Source: Streptomyces lilacinus (GTDB taxonomy: Bacteria > Actinomycetota > Actinomycetes > Streptomycetales > Streptomycetaceae). From it: DNA of 12,857 nt. Below the pieces are notes generated by a model. The model saw only the letters and a list, made by a program, of their open reading frames with translations, was not told the origin of the DNA and ran no database searches. The position numbers were made by a program, and so were the translations under genes. How positions within the stretch are numbered: the stretch's first letter is position 1; each line of letters begins with the position of its first letter. Location: contig KL569380.1 of NCBI GenBank assembly GCA_000715685.1, positions 43,485-56,341 of the forward strand. The letters are read 5' to 3'. This document shows positions 1-11,095 of this stretch, in pieces.

Positions 1-54
1 CTGCTGGCCCTGCTCTGCCTCGCGGTGGGGGTGTGGGCGCTGGCCGTCAGCTGA
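1..54 (+). CDS. 3' end of an unidentified membrane protein gene
   Basis: Only the last 17 codons and a TGA stop (52-54) are in the window. The encoded tail, LLALLCLAVGVWALAVS, is almost wholly hydrophobic and reads as a C-terminal transmembrane helix ending one residue after the membrane. Every third codon position in this frame is G or C, which is the coding signature of this genome and supports the frame. The gene runs towards the minus-strand DLW-39 gene, so the two are convergent and share the hairpin at 135-168. The family cannot be told from so short a piece. Confidence 0.55.
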   Translation: MLALLCLAVGVWALAVS

Positions 55-134
55 GGGACACCCCACCCGATCGGTTCACGTTCGCAATCATTTTATTTGC
101 GGATGCAATGAGAAGGTGGCCTCGGGAACGACAA

Positions 135-168
135 CAGGGCCCCGGCCGCTGCGGCGGCCGGGGCCCTG
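135..168. terminator. Bidirectional hairpin terminator between convergent genes
   Basis: A perfect 15-bp stem (135-149 with 154-168) closes on a four-base loop TGCG. It lies 25 bases past the stop of the minus-strand DLW-39 gene and about 80 bases past the plus-strand stop at 54. On the minus strand it is followed by TTGTCGTT, a weak T-rich tail; the plus-strand side has none. Strong GC hairpins without a U tract are common terminators in streptomycetes. It probably serves mainly the DLW-39 transcript and secondarily both directions. Confidence 0.75.
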
Positions 169-192
169 CTCACACTCAGAACGTGTTGTGGC

Positions 193-327
193 TCACACAC
201 CCGAACCTGCGGGCACGGAGTCGGTCGCCTCCGTCCACAGGTCCTGCTCGGCGCGATCCGCCTGGATCTGCCGGTACACGAGGAGCCCGCCGATGGCGGC
301 CAGTGCGACCAGGAGCAGCTTCTTCAC
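193..327 (-). CDS. DLW-39 family small membrane protein
   Basis: A 44-residue peptide starting at GTG (327-325) with GAGG seven bases upstream (335-338). Residues 3-17 (KLLLVALAAIGGLLV) form one transmembrane segment after two lysines, followed by YRQIQADRAEQDLW, which carries the Asp-Leu-Trp signature at residues 29-31 and an acidic, Gly-ending tail. This matches the actinobacterial DLW-39 family, named for that motif and a length near 39 residues; its function is unknown. A longer in-frame start at 384 would add 19 polar residues in front of the membrane segment and has no good ribosome site, so I prefer the short form. It sits just downstream of tRNA-Ile and gyrA, its usual actinobacterial neighbourhood, and ends at the hairpin 135-168. 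Confidence 0.8.
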   Translation of the reverse strand: MKKLLLVALAAIGGLLVYRQIQADRAEQDLWTEATDSVPAGSGV

Positions 328-373
328 CGCGCGACCTCGTCTTTCCTTGACGTAAGGGGACCTCTGGTGGCCG

Positions 374-402
374 ATGATACACACCGGCCGATACCGATCG
401 GT
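374..402 (-). promoter_or_regulatory. Possible promoter of the DLW-39 gene
   Basis: The minus strand has TATCAT (374-379), preceded by TGTG, as a -10-like hexamer 46 bases upstream of the GTG start. The hexamer 17 bases further up (ACCGAT, 397-402) is a poor -35. A separate promoter is needed because the strong hairpin at 455-492 should stop readthrough from the tRNA. This is a pattern match only. Confidence 0.3.
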
Positions 403-454
403 GACCTGTGCCCGCTCCCCCGGCGAGTGCCGTCGGCACCCGAACTCCCAAAAG

Positions 455-492
455 CGATCGGCCCGGACGGAGAATTCCGTCCGGGCCGATCG
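455..492 (-). terminator. Terminator of tRNA-Ile
   Basis: A perfect 16-bp stem (455-470 with 477-492) with a six-base loop AGAATT begins seven bases beyond the 3' end of the tRNA. In the direction of tRNA transcription (minus) it is followed by CTTTT (450-454). A GC-rich stem plus U run makes it a classical intrinsic terminator, the most convincing in the window. Confidence 0.9.
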
Positions 493-498
493 TGGCGG

Positions 499-572
499 TG
501 GGGCTAACAGGACTTGAACCTGTGGCCTCTTCCTTATCAGGGAAGCGCTCTAACCGTCTGAGCTATAGCCCC
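499..572 (-). tRNA. tRNA-Ile (anticodon GAT)
   Basis: A complete 74-base cloverleaf folds on the minus strand. The acceptor stem is GGGGCTA with TAGCCCC; the D arm is GCTC/GAGC with a nine-base loop; the anticodon stem is CTTCC/GGAAG with loop CTGATAA, giving anticodon GAT at 34-36 and a purine at 37; the T arm is ACAGG/CCTGT with loop TTCAAGT; the discriminator base is A. CCA is not encoded (the next bases are CCGCC), so it must be added by tRNA nucleotidyltransferase. The tRNA reads AUC and AUU. A lone tRNA-Ile just past gyrA is a conserved actinobacterial arrangement, often with tRNA-Ala further on. Confidence 0.98.
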
Positions 573-585
573 TCGCGACACCGAA

Positions 586-614
586 AGATTAGCGCACTTG
601 GGGCCCAGTCCCAA
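586..614 (-). promoter_or_regulatory. Probable tRNA-Ile promoter
   Basis: TTGGGA (609-614) and TAATCT (586-591) are separated by exactly 17 bases on the minus strand. The -10 keeps the key TA...T bases, and the -35 matches TTGACA at four of six positions. Transcription would begin near 578-580, leaving a leader of about six to eight bases before the mature tRNA end at 572. Its spacer lies inside the hairpin that follows the DUF3566 gene, so termination and initiation signals share the same DNA. Confidence 0.55.
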
Positions 615-635
615 AATCGTCCGGGCCCCGGTGCG
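593..635 (-). terminator. Candidate terminator after the DUF3566 gene
   Basis: GGGGCCC (600-606) pairs with GGGCCCC (623-629), and beyond a small internal loop CGCAC (593-597) pairs with GTGCG (631-635). The central loop is 16 bases, which weakens it. On the minus strand the hairpin begins ten bases past the TAG at 645 and is followed by CTAATCTTT, a T-rich stretch. It would end the gyrB-gyrA-DUF3566 transcript before the tRNA, though some readthrough is likely. Confidence 0.55.
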
Positions 636-644
636 GATCGGGCG

Positions 645-1529
645 CTATTCGTCCTCGGCGAGCGTCAGCTCCACGCCGCCGACGAAGCCGGCGGAGAGGT
701 TGTAGACGAAGGCGCCCAGCGTCGCCAGAGCCGTCGCCAGCACGACGTCGATCACCGCGATGATCGAGGTGAACAGCAGCACGTGCGGCAGCGACAGGAA
801 CGACTCCAGGTCGAAGCCGCCGCCCTCGCCGGAGCCGGAGGCCGTGGCGTCGCTGACGGTGCCGCCGACGGCCTGGAAGACGCCCATGGCGTCCATGACC
901 GACCACAGGACCGCCGCGGCCACGATGGTGCACACGCCCACCGCGACCGAGAGCAGGAAGCTGACCTTCATCACGGACCACGGGTCGACCTTGGCCACCC
1001 GCAGTCTCGCCTTGCGCGTGCGCGGCGCCGGGCGGGTCGCGGGGCGCGCCGTGCGGGCGGGGTCCTCCCCGGCCGCGGGCTCGGCCGCCGGGGCGCTCCT
1101 GACGGCCTTGGCGGCACCCTTGGCGGTGGCCTTGGCACTGCCGTTGGCATTGGCCTTGGTGTCGGCCTTGGCGGCCTTCTCGGGGGACGCGCCGCCGTCG
1201 GCCTTACGCGCGCCCGCGGCGGCCTTTCCGGACTTCTCGGCCGGCTCCTCCGCCGACTCGGAGGCGGCACGCTCCGCCGGCGGCTCGTAGGCCTTCGGCG
1301 GGTGGTAGGGCTGTGGGCCTCGGGTTTCCGTCATGGTCCTCCCCCTGCCTTCGGGCGCGGCGCCGGCGGCCTCGGCGCCCGCGTCCTTGCCGGCGTCCTT
1401 GTCGGCGTCCGCCGCCGTGGCCTCGTCAGTGGCCGGGCCACGGGCCTCCGCCTTCTCGGGGGCGGGTCGGGCGGCACTGCGCCGCTTGCTCCCCGCACCG
1501 CTGGTGGCGGCGCCCGTGGCTCGACTCAC
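645..1529 (-). CDS. DUF3566 transmembrane protein downstream of gyrA
   Basis: A 294-residue protein in two parts. Residues 1-180 are a low-complexity, Ala/Lys/Glu/Pro-rich tail with repeated KA-type motifs and a basic end (RTRKARLRVAKVDPWSVMK). Residues 187-294 form the conserved DUF3566 domain, with membrane segments near 188-211 and 250-275, a Gly/Ser-rich external loop between them, and the C-terminal LSAGFVGGVELTLAEDE. The start is GTG at 1529-1527, three bases after the gyrA TAA, with GAGGAG (1536-1541) six bases upstream inside the last gyrA codons, so the two are probably translationally coupled. An internal ATG at residue 66 is a less likely alternative. DUF3566 proteins follow gyrA throughout actinobacteria, but their function is not established; cotranscription with gyrase hints at a link to the nucleoid or envelope (inference). 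Confidence 0.88.
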   Translation of the reverse strand: MSRATGAATSGAGSKRRSAARPAPEKAEARGPATDEATAADADKDAGKDAGAEAAGAAPEGRGRTMTETRGPQPYHPPKAYEPPAERAASESAEEPAEKSGKAAAGARKADGGASPEKAAKADTKANANGSAKATAKGAAKAVRSAPAAEPAAGEDPARTARPATRPAPRTRKARLRVAKVDPWSVMKVSFLLSVAVGVCTIVAAAVLWSVMDAMGVFQAVGGTVSDATASGSGEGGGFDLESFLSLPHVLLFTSIIAVIDVVLATALATLGAFVYNLSAGFVGGVELTLAEDE

Positions 1530-1532
1530 GAC

Positions 1533-4163
<2,631 letters not shown>

Positions 4164-4214
4164 TGCTGTTCAAAGTCCTTTCGCGCTGCGGCTGTTTCTC
4201 GTGGGCCGACAGGC

Positions 4215-6596
<2,382 letters not shown>

Positions 6597-7145
6597 TCAC
6601 CCGTAGGTGTCGCCGGGACCGGTGCTCCCGGGGGCGCGCAGCGGGCCGTAGCGCCGCCCGGGGCCGCCCGGTCCCAGCACCTTGATCATTTTGACGGTGC
6701 CCTGGCCGAGGTCGGCGTTGAGCCGGGCGACCAGCGTCGGCGCCAGCAGCCGCAGCTGGGTCGCCCAGGCCGTCGAGTCGCACTGCACCGTCAGCACCCG
6801 CGCGTCCTCGTCGTACTTCTGCGGCTCGCAGTGCAGGGCCACCTCCGGACCCACCATCTGCGGCCAGCGGCCCATCACCCCGCCGACCGCCGCGGGGGTC
6901 TCCCAGCCGCGCTCGGTGATCAGCCGGTTGATCGCCGCGCCCAGCGGCAGCGGGTCGCGCCCGTCGGCGCGCGCGCCGGAGCGCAGGCCGCCGCGGCGCG
7001 CCTGCTTCTTCTGCTGCGCGGCGTTGCCCCGCGCCCGCGCCTGCTCCTTGGCGGCGCGCAGCGCCACCCGTGCCAGGTCCACCCCGGACGGCTCGGGCGT
7101 CCGCGGCGACTCCGGCTTCCCGGGCTGCTCGGCGGGGGTGCTCAT
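6597..7145 (-). CDS. dciA: DciA-like DUF721 protein, probable helicase-operating factor
   Basis: A 182-residue protein. Residues 1-60 are a Pro-rich, then strongly basic and disordered region ([19 protein letters not shown]). Residues 68-160 form the DUF721 domain, with [20 protein letters not shown], the Trp-Pro in [17 protein letters not shown], and the [16 protein letters not shown] strand-helix typical of the KH-like fold. The domain family includes DciA, the ancestral bacterial partner of replicative helicase DnaB in species without DnaC or DnaI. The N-terminal position of the basic tail is the actinobacterial form. The ATG at 7145 overlaps the recF TGA in an ATGA junction, so translation is probably coupled. 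In older annotation it appears as a hypothetical protein between recF and gyrB. Family is confident; helicase loading in this organism is inferred. Confidence 0.9.
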   Translation of the reverse strand: MSTPAEQPGKPESPRTPEPSGVDLARVALRAAKEQARARGNAAQQKKQARRGGLRSGARADGRDPLPLGAAINRLITERGWETPAAVGGVMGRWPQMVGPEVALHCEPQKYDEDARVLTVQCDSTAWATQLRLLAPTLVARLNADLGQGTVKMIKVLGPGGPGRRYGPLRAPGSTGPGDTYG

Positions 7146-8266
7146 ACGCGCTCGACCGTCCCTTCCGAGACCGCGTACCGGACGCCCGTGAGGATGCCGG
7201 GCACGTCGTCGTCGACGGCCGCCGTCACCAGCACCTGCTCGCCGGGCGCGACCATCTCCGCCAGCCGCTCCCGGCGCCGGGCGTCCAGCTCGGCGAAGAC
7301 GTCGTCCAGCACCAGCACCGGCTCGTTGCCCTCCGAGCGCAGCAGCTCGTAGGAGGCCAGACGCAGCGCCAGCGCGTACGACCAGGACTCGCCGTGACTC
7401 GCGTAGCCCTTGGCCGGCAGCGGGCCCAGGCGCAGGAGCAGCTCGTCGCGGTGCGGGCCGACCAGCGTCACGCCGCGCTCGATCTCCTGCTTGCGGGCCT
7501 CGCCGAGCGCCGCCAGCAGCACCTCGTACAGCTCCTCGCGGCTGTGGACGCCCTCGAGGTCGGCCGGGCCGCGGTAGTCGAAGGAGACGGGGCCGCCGCC
7601 GGGGGCCAGCTGCTCGTAGGCCTTGTCGGCCAGCGGGCGCAGCGTGGCGATGAGGTCCAGCCGCCGCGCCAGCAGCTCCGCGCCGGCCCGGGCCAGGTGC
7701 TGGTCCCAGATGTCGAGGGTGGACAGGTCCATGCCCCGGCCGCCGTGGCGGCGGGCCATGGCGGCCGACTTCAGGAGGGTGTTGCGCTGCTTGAGGACGC
7801 GGTCGTAGTCCGAGCGCACGCCCGCCATGCGCGGGGCGCGGGCGGTGATCAGCTCGTCCAGGAAGCGGCGCCGCTCGCCCGGGTCGCCCTTGACCAGCGC
7901 CAGGTCCTCGGGGGCGAAGAGGACGGTGCGGACTATGCCCAGCACATCGCGCGGTCTGACCTGGGAGGAACGATTGATCCGGGCGCGATTGGCCCGGCCC
8001 GGGTTGAGCTCCAGCTCAATCAGCTGCTGTCGCTCGTCCTGGACGACTGCGGCCCTGATGATCGCCCTGTCCGCGCCCATGCGCACCAGGGGCGCGTCGG
8101 ACGAGACGCGGTGGCTGCCGAGGGTCGCCAGATAGCCGACCGCCTCGACGAGATTGGTCTTGCCCTGGCCGTTCGGGCCCACGAAGGCCGTGACGCCCGG
8201 GTCGAGGGAGACCTCGGCCCGGGCGTACGAGCGGAAGTCGGCCAGCGACAGATGCGATACGTGCAT
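7142..8266 (-). CDS. recF: DNA replication and repair protein RecF
   Basis: A 374-residue SMC-like ABC ATPase that binds gapped DNA and helps RecO and RecR load RecA at stalled forks. Walker A is GPNGQGKT (30-37). The family motif GPHRDEL is at 270-276. The ABC signature region, [16 protein letters not shown] (289-304), has the HGES form seen in actinobacterial RecF rather than the QGQ of E. coli. Walker B with the D-loop is [12 protein letters not shown] (317-328). The ATG at 8266-8264 begins [15 protein letters not shown], the normal RecF N-terminus; the nearest purine-rich site (GGAGG) is 13 bases away, rather far. It lies 33 bases after gnd and overlaps dciA by four bases, so gnd-recF-dciA is probably one transcript. 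Confidence 0.98.
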   Translation of the reverse strand: MHVSHLSLADFRSYARAEVSLDPGVTAFVGPNGQGKTNLVEAVGYLATLGSHRVSSDAPLVRMGADRAIIRAAVVQDERQQLIELELNPGRANRARINRSSQVRPRDVLGIVRTVLFAPEDLALVKGDPGERRRFLDELITARAPRMAGVRSDYDRVLKQRNTLLKSAAMARRHGGRGMDLSTLDIWDQHLARAGAELLARRLDLIATLRPLADKAYEQLAPGGGPVSFDYRGPADLEGVHSREELYEVLLAALGEARKQEIERGVTLVGPHRDELLLRLGPLPAKGYASHGESWSYALALRLASYELLRSEGNEPVLVLDDVFAELDARRRERLAEMVAPGEQVLVTAAVDDDVPGILTGVRYAVSEGTVERV

Positions 8267-8299
8267 GGGTACGCGCCGACCTCCCCCGGCTGCTGGGTG

Positions 8300-9178
8300 T
8301 TACTTCTTGCTCTCGACCGCGTGGCCACCGAACTGGTTGCGCAGCGCCGCGATCATCTTCATCTGCGGGGAGTCCTCCTGACGCGAGGCGAAGCGCGCGA
8401 AGAGGGACGCCGTGATCGCGGGCAGCGGCACGGCGTTGTCGATGGCGGCCTCGACCGTCCAGCGGCCCTCGCCGGAGTCGGCGGCGTAACCGCGCAGCTT
8501 GTCGAGGTGCTCGTCCTCGTCGAGGGCGTTGACGGCCAGGTCGAGCAGCCAGGAACGGATGACCGTGCCCTCCTGCCAGCTGCGGAAGACCTCGCGCACG
8601 TCGGTGACGGAGTCGACCTTCTCCAGGAGCTCCCAGCCCTCGGCGTAGGCCTGCATCATCGCGTACTCGATGCCGTTGTGGACCATCTTGGCGAAGTGGC
8701 CCGCGCCGACCTTGCCGGCGTGGACGGAGCCGAAGTCGCCCTCGGGCTTGAGCGCGTCGAAGATCGGCTGGACCCGGGCGACGTGCTCGGCGTCGCCGCC
8801 GTACATCAGGGCGTAGCCGTTCTCCAGGCCCCAGACACCGCCGGAGACGCCGCAGTCGACGAAGCCGATGCCCTTGGCGGCGAGCTCCTCGGCGTGCTTC
8901 TCGTCGTCGGTCCAGCGGGAGTTGCCGCCGTCGACGACGATGTCGCCGGGCGACAGCAGCTCGGCGAGCTCGTCGATCGTCGACTGGGTGGCGGCACCGG
9001 CCGGAACCATGACCCACACGACACGCGGGCCCTGGAGGGAATCCACAAGCTCCCGCAGGCTGTGGACATCCGCCAGGTCGGGGTTGCGGTCGTATCCGAT
9101 GACGGTGTGGCCTGCGCGGCGGATGCGCTCGCGCATGTTGCCGCCCATCTTGCCGAGACCGACGAGACCGAGCTCCAT
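8300..9178 (-). CDS. gnd: 6-phosphogluconate dehydrogenase, short decarboxylating type
   Basis: A 292-residue dehydrogenase that would oxidatively decarboxylate 6-phosphogluconate to ribulose 5-phosphate in the pentose phosphate pathway. The Rossmann motif GLVGLGKMGGNM is at 4-15. The second strand ends GYDRN (28-32), with acidic Asp30, which in this fold usually favours NAD+ over NADP+ (inference). DGGNSRWTDD (83-92) and DCGVSGGVWGLENGYALMYG (108-127) are substrate motifs; KMVHNGIEYAMMQAYAEG (164-181) carries the catalytic lysine. The length fits the short class of about 300 residues, not the 470-residue form. Start ATG 9178 has AAAGGAT (9184-9190) five bases upstream; an upstream in-frame start adds 13 atypical residues. 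Its place between dnaN and recF is conserved in streptomycetes, without a known replication role. Confidence 0.95.
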   Translation of the reverse strand: MELGLVGLGKMGGNMRERIRRAGHTVIGYDRNPDLADVHSLRELVDSLQGPRVVWVMVPAGAATQSTIDELAELLSPGDIVVDGGNSRWTDDEKHAEELAAKGIGFVDCGVSGGVWGLENGYALMYGGDAEHVARVQPIFDALKPEGDFGSVHAGKVGAGHFAKMVHNGIEYAMMQAYAEGWELLEKVDSVTDVREVFRSWQEGTVIRSWLLDLAVNALDEDEHLDKLRGYAADSGEGRWTVEAAIDNAVPLPAITASLFARFASRQEDSPQMKMIAALRNQFGGHAVESKK

Positions 9179-9283
9179 GGGTGATCCTTTATGCCTTGAT
9201 TGCGGTTCGTACCTCATCCCGAGCCTACGCCCGGGCGTCGACGCACACCTGTGGGGAGGCGGCGCTCAAAAGGCGACCGGATG

Positions 9284-9310
9284 GTCCCGCGCCCGTAAGG
9301 AGCGCGGGAC
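9284..9310. terminator. Hairpin, possible terminator in the dnaN-gnd gap
   Basis: GTCCCGCGC (9284-9292) pairs perfectly with GCGCGGGAC (9302-9310) around a nine-base loop. About ten bases further along the minus strand is CCTTTTG. It is roughly 190 bases past the dnaN stop, so it would end any transcript that passes the nearer hairpins. Confidence 0.4.
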
Positions 9311-9338
9311 GGTGTCCATCTGCGGCTCCGCCGCGCGG

Positions 9339-9380
9339 GCGCCCCATAAGGGGCGCGGGGAACTGCGCGACCAGCCACGG
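9339..9380. repeat. REP-like Streptomyces intergenic repeat
   Basis: A hairpin GCGCCCC/GGGGCGC (9339-9345 and 9350-9356) with loop ATAA is followed by GGGGAACTGCGCGACCAGCC (9357-9376). From memory, this hairpin plus the GGAACTGCGCGACCAGCCAC tail recurs in many Streptomyces intergenic regions, typically just after genes. The neighbouring TGCGGCTCCGCCGCG (9321-9335) is another word often seen with it. Its role, as terminator, mRNA end stabiliser or recombination hotspot, is not established. Confidence 0.6.
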
Positions 9381-9403
9381 ACGACCTGCAGGCGGTCGGC
9401 GAA

Positions 9404-9430
9404 CCTCAGCCGGACAGGCGAACCGGCATG
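9404..9430. repeat. Second copy of the dnaN 3' end
   Basis: These 27 bases match 9498-9524, the last codons and stop of dnaN (MPVRLSG-stop), at 26 of 27 positions, in the same orientation and 94 bp away. The only difference is G versus C within a Ser codon. The copy is not joined to any longer dnaN-like frame. Confidence 0.85.
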
Positions 9431-9480
9431 CTGCGGGCTTGCGAGGGGCGACCCTCGCGCTCCTAGCCGGAAGCCTGCGG
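9431..9480. terminator. Nested hairpin after dnaN, candidate terminator
   Basis: An outer stem pairs 9431-9440 with 9471-9480 (ten pairs, two of them G-T), and directly inside it GCGAGGG (9441-9447) pairs with CCCTCGC (9452-9458) around the loop GCGA. It begins about 20 bases past the dnaN stop on the minus strand and lies between the two copies of the dnaN end. There is no U tract. Confidence 0.45.
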
Positions 9481-9499
9481 GGCGCCGGCCCCCGTGGCC

Positions 9500-10630
9500 T
9501 CAGCCCGACAGGCGAACCGGCATGATCAGGTACTTGTAGGCCTCGTCGGCGTCCGCGTCGACCGCCGGCTTGCCGCTGAGCAGCGCCGGCTTCGTGGACG
9601 TGGTGAAGGACAGCTGGGCGACCGGCGAGTCGATCGCGGACAGGCCCTCGAGGAGGAAGCCGGGGTTGAAGGCGATCGAGATGTCGTCGCCCTCGAGCTG
9701 GGCGTCGACCCTTTCCACAGCCTGTGCGTCGTCGCTGGAACCCGCCTCGAGGATCAGCACGCCCTGCTCGAAGCTGAGTCGGACCGGGGTGTTGCGCTCG
9801 GCGACGAGGGCCACGCGCTTGACGGCCTCGACGAACGGCGCGGTCTCGATCACGGCGATCGAGTTGAACTCGGTCGGGAAGAGCGTGCGGTACTTCGGCA
9901 GGTCGCCCTCGAGCAGGCGGGTCGTCGTACGACGGCCGGCGCCCTCGAAGCCGATCAGGCCCTCGCCGGCACCGGAGCCGCTCAGGGCGAGCGAGACCGT
10001 GTCGCCGCCGCTGAGGGACTTGGCGGTGTCCAGCAGCGTCTTGGCGGGCACCAGGGCGACGGCGGAGGTGTCCGGGGTCTCCGGCTTCCACATGAACTCG
10101 CGGACGGCGAAGCGGTAGCGGTCGGTGGAGGCCAGGGTGACGGTGTCGCCCTCGATCTCGATGCGCACACCCGTGAGCACCGGCAGCGTGTCGTCACGGC
10201 CGGCGGCGATGGCCACCTGGGCGACGGCGGCGGCGAAGACCTCACCGGGCACCGTGCCGGTGGCGGTCGGCATCTGGGGCAGGGCGGGGTATTCCTCCAC
10301 AGGCAGGGTGTGGAGTGTGAATCGCGAGGAGCCGCAGACCACGGTCACGCGCACACCGTCGGTGGAGATCTCCACAGGCCTGTTGGGAAGCGCGCGGCAG
10401 ATGTCGGCGAGGAGCCGGCCGGAGACGAGGACGGTGCCGTCCTCCTCCACGTCGGCCTCGACGGAGACGCGGGCCGAGACCTCGTAGTCGAAGCCGGAGA
10501 GGCTCAGCGAGCCGTCCTCGGCCTTCAGGAGGAGGCCTGCGAGGACCGGCACCGGCGGACGGGCCGGGAGGCTGCGGGCCGCCCAGGCCACTGCCTCCGC
10601 GAGTACATCGCGCTCCACCCGGATCTTCAC
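9500..10630 (-). CDS. dnaN: DNA polymerase III sliding clamp (beta subunit)
   Basis: A 376-residue beta clamp, the homodimeric ring that holds replicative polymerase on DNA and docks many repair proteins. Three repeated clamp folds are expected at about 1-120, 128-250 and 251-376. Visible family motifs include VPVLAGLLLKAEDG (27-40), LPVLTGVRIEIEGDTV and STDRYRFAVRE in the second domain, and the C-terminal YLIMPVRLSG, equivalent to the MPMRL of E. coli. The start is GTG 10630-10628 with AGGAGG eight bases upstream (10639-10644); the open frame runs further into oriC, but that part is not clamp-like. It is the first gene past oriC. Fragments resembling DnaA boxes (TTCCACA-type) occur inside it at 9711-9719 and 10295-10315. 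Confidence 0.99.
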   Translation of the reverse strand: MKIRVERDVLAEAVAWAARSLPARPPVPVLAGLLLKAEDGSLSLSGFDYEVSARVSVEADVEEDGTVLVSGRLLADICRALPNRPVEISTDGVRVTVVCGSSRFTLHTLPVEEYPALPQMPTATGTVPGEVFAAAVAQVAIAAGRDDTLPVLTGVRIEIEGDTVTLASTDRYRFAVREFMWKPETPDTSAVALVPAKTLLDTAKSLSGGDTVSLALSGSGAGEGLIGFEGAGRRTTTRLLEGDLPKYRTLFPTEFNSIAVIETAPFVEAVKRVALVAERNTPVRLSFEQGVLILEAGSSDDAQAVERVDAQLEGDDISIAFNPGFLLEGLSAIDSPVAQLSFTTSTKPALLSGKPAVDADADEAYKYLIMPVRLSG

Positions 10631-10638
10631 CGGAACCG

Positions 10639-10644
10639 CCTCCT
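10639..10644 (-). promoter_or_regulatory. dnaN: Ribosome binding site deciding the dnaN start
   Basis: A full AGGAGG lies eight bases before the GTG at 10630. It rules out the in-frame extension that reaches to 10984 inside oriC. Confidence 0.85.
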
Positions 10645-10777
10645 GCTTGTCGCTGGCTCGCCCTGCTGGCTTCTTCGTCGGCTGAGTCGCCGGAGACCAG
10701 TCTGACGCACGCCGCTGACAGTCGGCGCTGCCGGCGGTCAAGTCGAGGTCCGGGGCGTGGCGCGGCCCGAGGCCGAG

Positions 10778-10961
10778 TTGTGCACAGGCCCCACTTCGAA
10801 ACGAGTTCCCCGCTAGATCTCTGTGGTCGTAGTAGTAGGGCCTGTGGAAACGGTGGAAAACCGCCTTTGCCCAGGTCAGGCGAGATTTTTTGTCCACCGG
10901 GCCTGTGGGTGGCGGCCGTGGATAACCGGGGTGGTCTGTGGACCGCGAAAAGTTCTGCACA
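10778..10961. promoter_or_regulatory. DnaA-box cluster on the dnaN side of oriC
   Basis: Boxes with one mismatch to TTRTCCACA: TTGTGCACA (10778-10786, +), TTGTCCACC (10890-10898, +) and TTATCCACG (10917-10925, -). With two mismatches: GTTTCCACA (10843-10851, -), TTTTCCACC (10852-10860, -), CGGTCCACA (10937-10945, -) and TTCTGCACA (10953-10961, +). Both orientations are mixed. DnaA-ATP should bind here to help open the origin. Confidence 0.85.
10827..10860 (-). promoter_or_regulatory. Candidate basal unwinding element (DnaA boxes plus DnaA-trios)
   Basis: Read on the minus strand towards dnaN, two abutting boxes TTTTCCACC and GTTTCCACA (10860-10843) are followed by GGCC (10842-10839) and then CTACTACTA (10838-10830) and a degenerate CGA. 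This is the order of the basal unwinding system known from Bacillus subtilis: boxes, GC stretch, then 3'-GAT-5' triplets on the opposite strand that DnaA binds as single-stranded DNA. The orientation towards dnaN is also the same. Activity here is inferred. Confidence 0.55.
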
Positions 10962-11095
10962 CCCGGTGCACAGGCAGGGCGCACTTCTCCCCAGGGCTGT
11001 CCCCAGCTTTACCCACGTTGCCCACAGCCCAACCCGGCATCTTGGTGTGATGCCTTTCACTCGGTGCGGTGACCTTGGGCGTTTCGTTGCCGAAC

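Larger units (their letters stand above)
9179..9499. other. dnaN-gnd intergenic stretch, 321 bp
   Basis: No gene is seen. Right to left it holds a cruciform-like structure (9431-9480), a second copy of the dnaN end (9404-9430), a REP-like repeat (9339-9380), a 9-bp hairpin (9284-9310) and the gnd leader. A -10-like hexamer TAGGCT (9222-9227, minus strand), 43 bases before the gnd start, is the best promoter candidate, but no good -35 precedes it. The hairpins make it likely that gnd has its own promoter rather than depending on dnaN readthrough. Confidence 0.6.

Noticed and set aside
9061..9069. DnaA-box-like TGTGGACAT within gnd
   Set aside because: A single one-mismatch 9-mer inside a gene, not clustered with others; expected by chance or codon use.
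7070..9184. A 704-codon plus-strand open frame opposite recF and gnd
   Set aside because: Same antisense effect of high third-position GC; no ribosome site or domain, and real genes lie opposite.
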